From assembly GCA_937871985.1 (NCBI GenBank), contig CALMPB010000060.1:1-6513 (forward strand): DNA of 6,513 nt, written 5' to 3'. Below are positions 5,925 through 6,513 of the stretch, piece after piece; position 1 is the stretch's first letter, and every line of letters starts with the position of its first letter. Source of the DNA: an uncultured Burkholderiaceae bacterium (GTDB lineage: Bacteria > Pseudomonadota > Gammaproteobacteria > Burkholderiales > Burkholderiaceae). Both the position numbers and the translations under genes were made by a program. A model generated the notes under the pieces. The model was not told the DNA's origin, made no database searches, and saw nothing but the letters and a program-made list of their open reading frames with translations.

Positions 5925-6470
5925 ATGAGCACTCAGAACGATGAAGAAATTCAGCCCGAACCCCCACTTGTAGACTTGCCGCTGGCGGTCGTCAACGTCG
6001 GAGAGATGGGTACAGTCAGCGCCACATTCGACGGTGTTGATGTTCCTCCTCCGGTTGACGCAGATCATTGGAGCCGGGAACGGTTCGGGCAGCTGCTCGA
6101 CGCGCTCACACAGGAACGCACTCGCTCTATTCGTCTTGAAGTTCGCGAAAGTGACGGCCGAGTCTTCACCGAGATCATCTATTCCAGACGAGGTGCGACC
6201 AACGCTCCAATCACCGAAGAGACACAGTCCGTGTCGTCTAAGAATCGTCGTGCTCGGCGCGGCAGGCCACCTCGCCTCTTCGAGATCACCGGCAGCGGCT
6301 TCATCCCCGGTGAAGACATCCTTGTCGCAGTACCTTTCAGCACCGCTGAAGGCAACGAGTCTGGTGTTACGCGAGCGATAGTCGACCTGGACCAGCTCCT
6401 GAGCCACGCTAACGAGCTGGCGCTGATCGGATACGTATCCGGACGTATTGTCACTAAGCAACTGCCATGA
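5925..6470 (+). CDS. Two-domain conserved hypothetical protein of the transfer operon
   Basis: The product has 181 residues from the ATG at 5925. An ATG at 5889 would add 12 residues and a GTG at 5910 would add 5, but no start has a clear ribosome site. Residues 17-88 form one domain with FDGVDV, RERFGQLLDALTQERTRSIR and LEVRESDGRVFTEIIYSRR as its core. A polar and strongly basic linker (about 89-116) contains RRARRGRPPR (108-117). A second domain (118-178) contains FEITGSGFIPGEDILVAV and ends in LIGYVSGRIV. From memory, this two-domain layout occurs in unannotated proteins next to coupling-protein genes in actinobacterial conjugative elements, with no known function. There is no membrane segment. 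The gene shares ATGA with the next start, so it is coupled to the downstream gene. No clear promoter is visible in the 61 bases after the terminator. Confidence 0.75.
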   Translation: MSTQNDEEIQPEPPLVDLPLAVVNVGEMGTVSATFDGVDVPPPVDADHWSRERFGQLLDALTQERTRSIRLEVRESDGRVFTEIIYSRRGATNAPITEETQSVSSKNRRARRGRPPRLFEITGSGFIPGEDILVAVPFSTAEGNESGVTRAIVDLDQLLSHANELALIGYVSGRIVTKQLP

Positions 6471-6513
6471 ATACCCAAGTCCGTCAGACTGGGTCGTTCG
6501 GTGACGAGCTGAC
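6467..6513 (+). CDS. Start of next transfer gene, possibly the coupling protein (3'-truncated by window edge)
   Basis: The ATG at 6467 overlaps the preceding TGA (6468-6470), and the frame stays open to the window end for 15 codons (MNTQVRQTGSFGDEL). The short N-terminus alone cannot identify the protein. From operon order in related elements and the GSFGDEL-like lead, I suspect the TraG/TraD-type coupling ATPase. The overlap arrangement makes the gene itself fairly credible; its identity is only a guess. Confidence 0.5.
   Translation, partial: MNTQVRQTGSFGDEL

Noticed and set aside
5835..6461. A 208-residue reverse frame opposite the two-domain protein
   Set aside because: It starts inside the terminator region, matches no family and lies fully antisense to a gene with family-like domains and an ATGA link.
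1..6513. CRISPR array, tRNA or rRNA genes
   Set aside because: No regularly spaced repeats and no tRNA-like or rRNA-like segments were seen on either strand.

Overview
This window looks like part of the transfer (type IV secretion) operon of an actinobacterial conjugative element, either an integrated ICE or a conjugative plasmid. The mixed high GC, the GTG starts and above all the gene families support this: a TrbL-type membrane channel protein, an SCO6880-family membrane protein and a VirB4-type ATPase. By eye, the transfer genes use GC-rich codons typical of Actinomycetia. The genus cannot be read from the sequence, and neither can whether the element is a plasmid or an ICE. No relaxase, integrase, origin or attachment site is visible.

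Layout. Position 2-838 is the 3' end of a TrbL/VirB6-like polytopic membrane protein with a long Gly/Ala/Pro-rich tail. Six bases later comes an SCO6880-family protein (845-2314) with an N-terminal membrane hairpin and a body resembling the non-ATPase half of VirB4. The forward operon is then interrupted by one reverse-strand gene of lower GC (about 2320-3123), a DUF2971-family protein that looks like cargo. The forward series resumes at 3221 with a two-part protein of unknown function. It overlaps, through GTGA, a 500-residue VirB4-like ATPase (3994-5496), which overlaps, again through GTGA, a 105-residue unknown protein (5493-5810). A strong stem-loop terminator follows at 5830-5863. Beyond it lies a two-domain accessory protein (5925-6470) that overlaps, through ATGA, the first 15 codons of the next gene. 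By position that gene may be the coupling protein.

How they fit together. The TrbL-like protein would form part of the inner-membrane channel. The SCO6880 protein and the ATPase together carry all the parts of a VirB3-VirB4 unit, divided between two genes, and would power transfer. The small proteins, conserved in this type of operon as far as I can recall, are probably accessory. The DUF2971 gene differs in strand and composition and is the most likely non-transfer function here, possibly a defence or toxin-like passenger, but nothing in the sequence proves that role.
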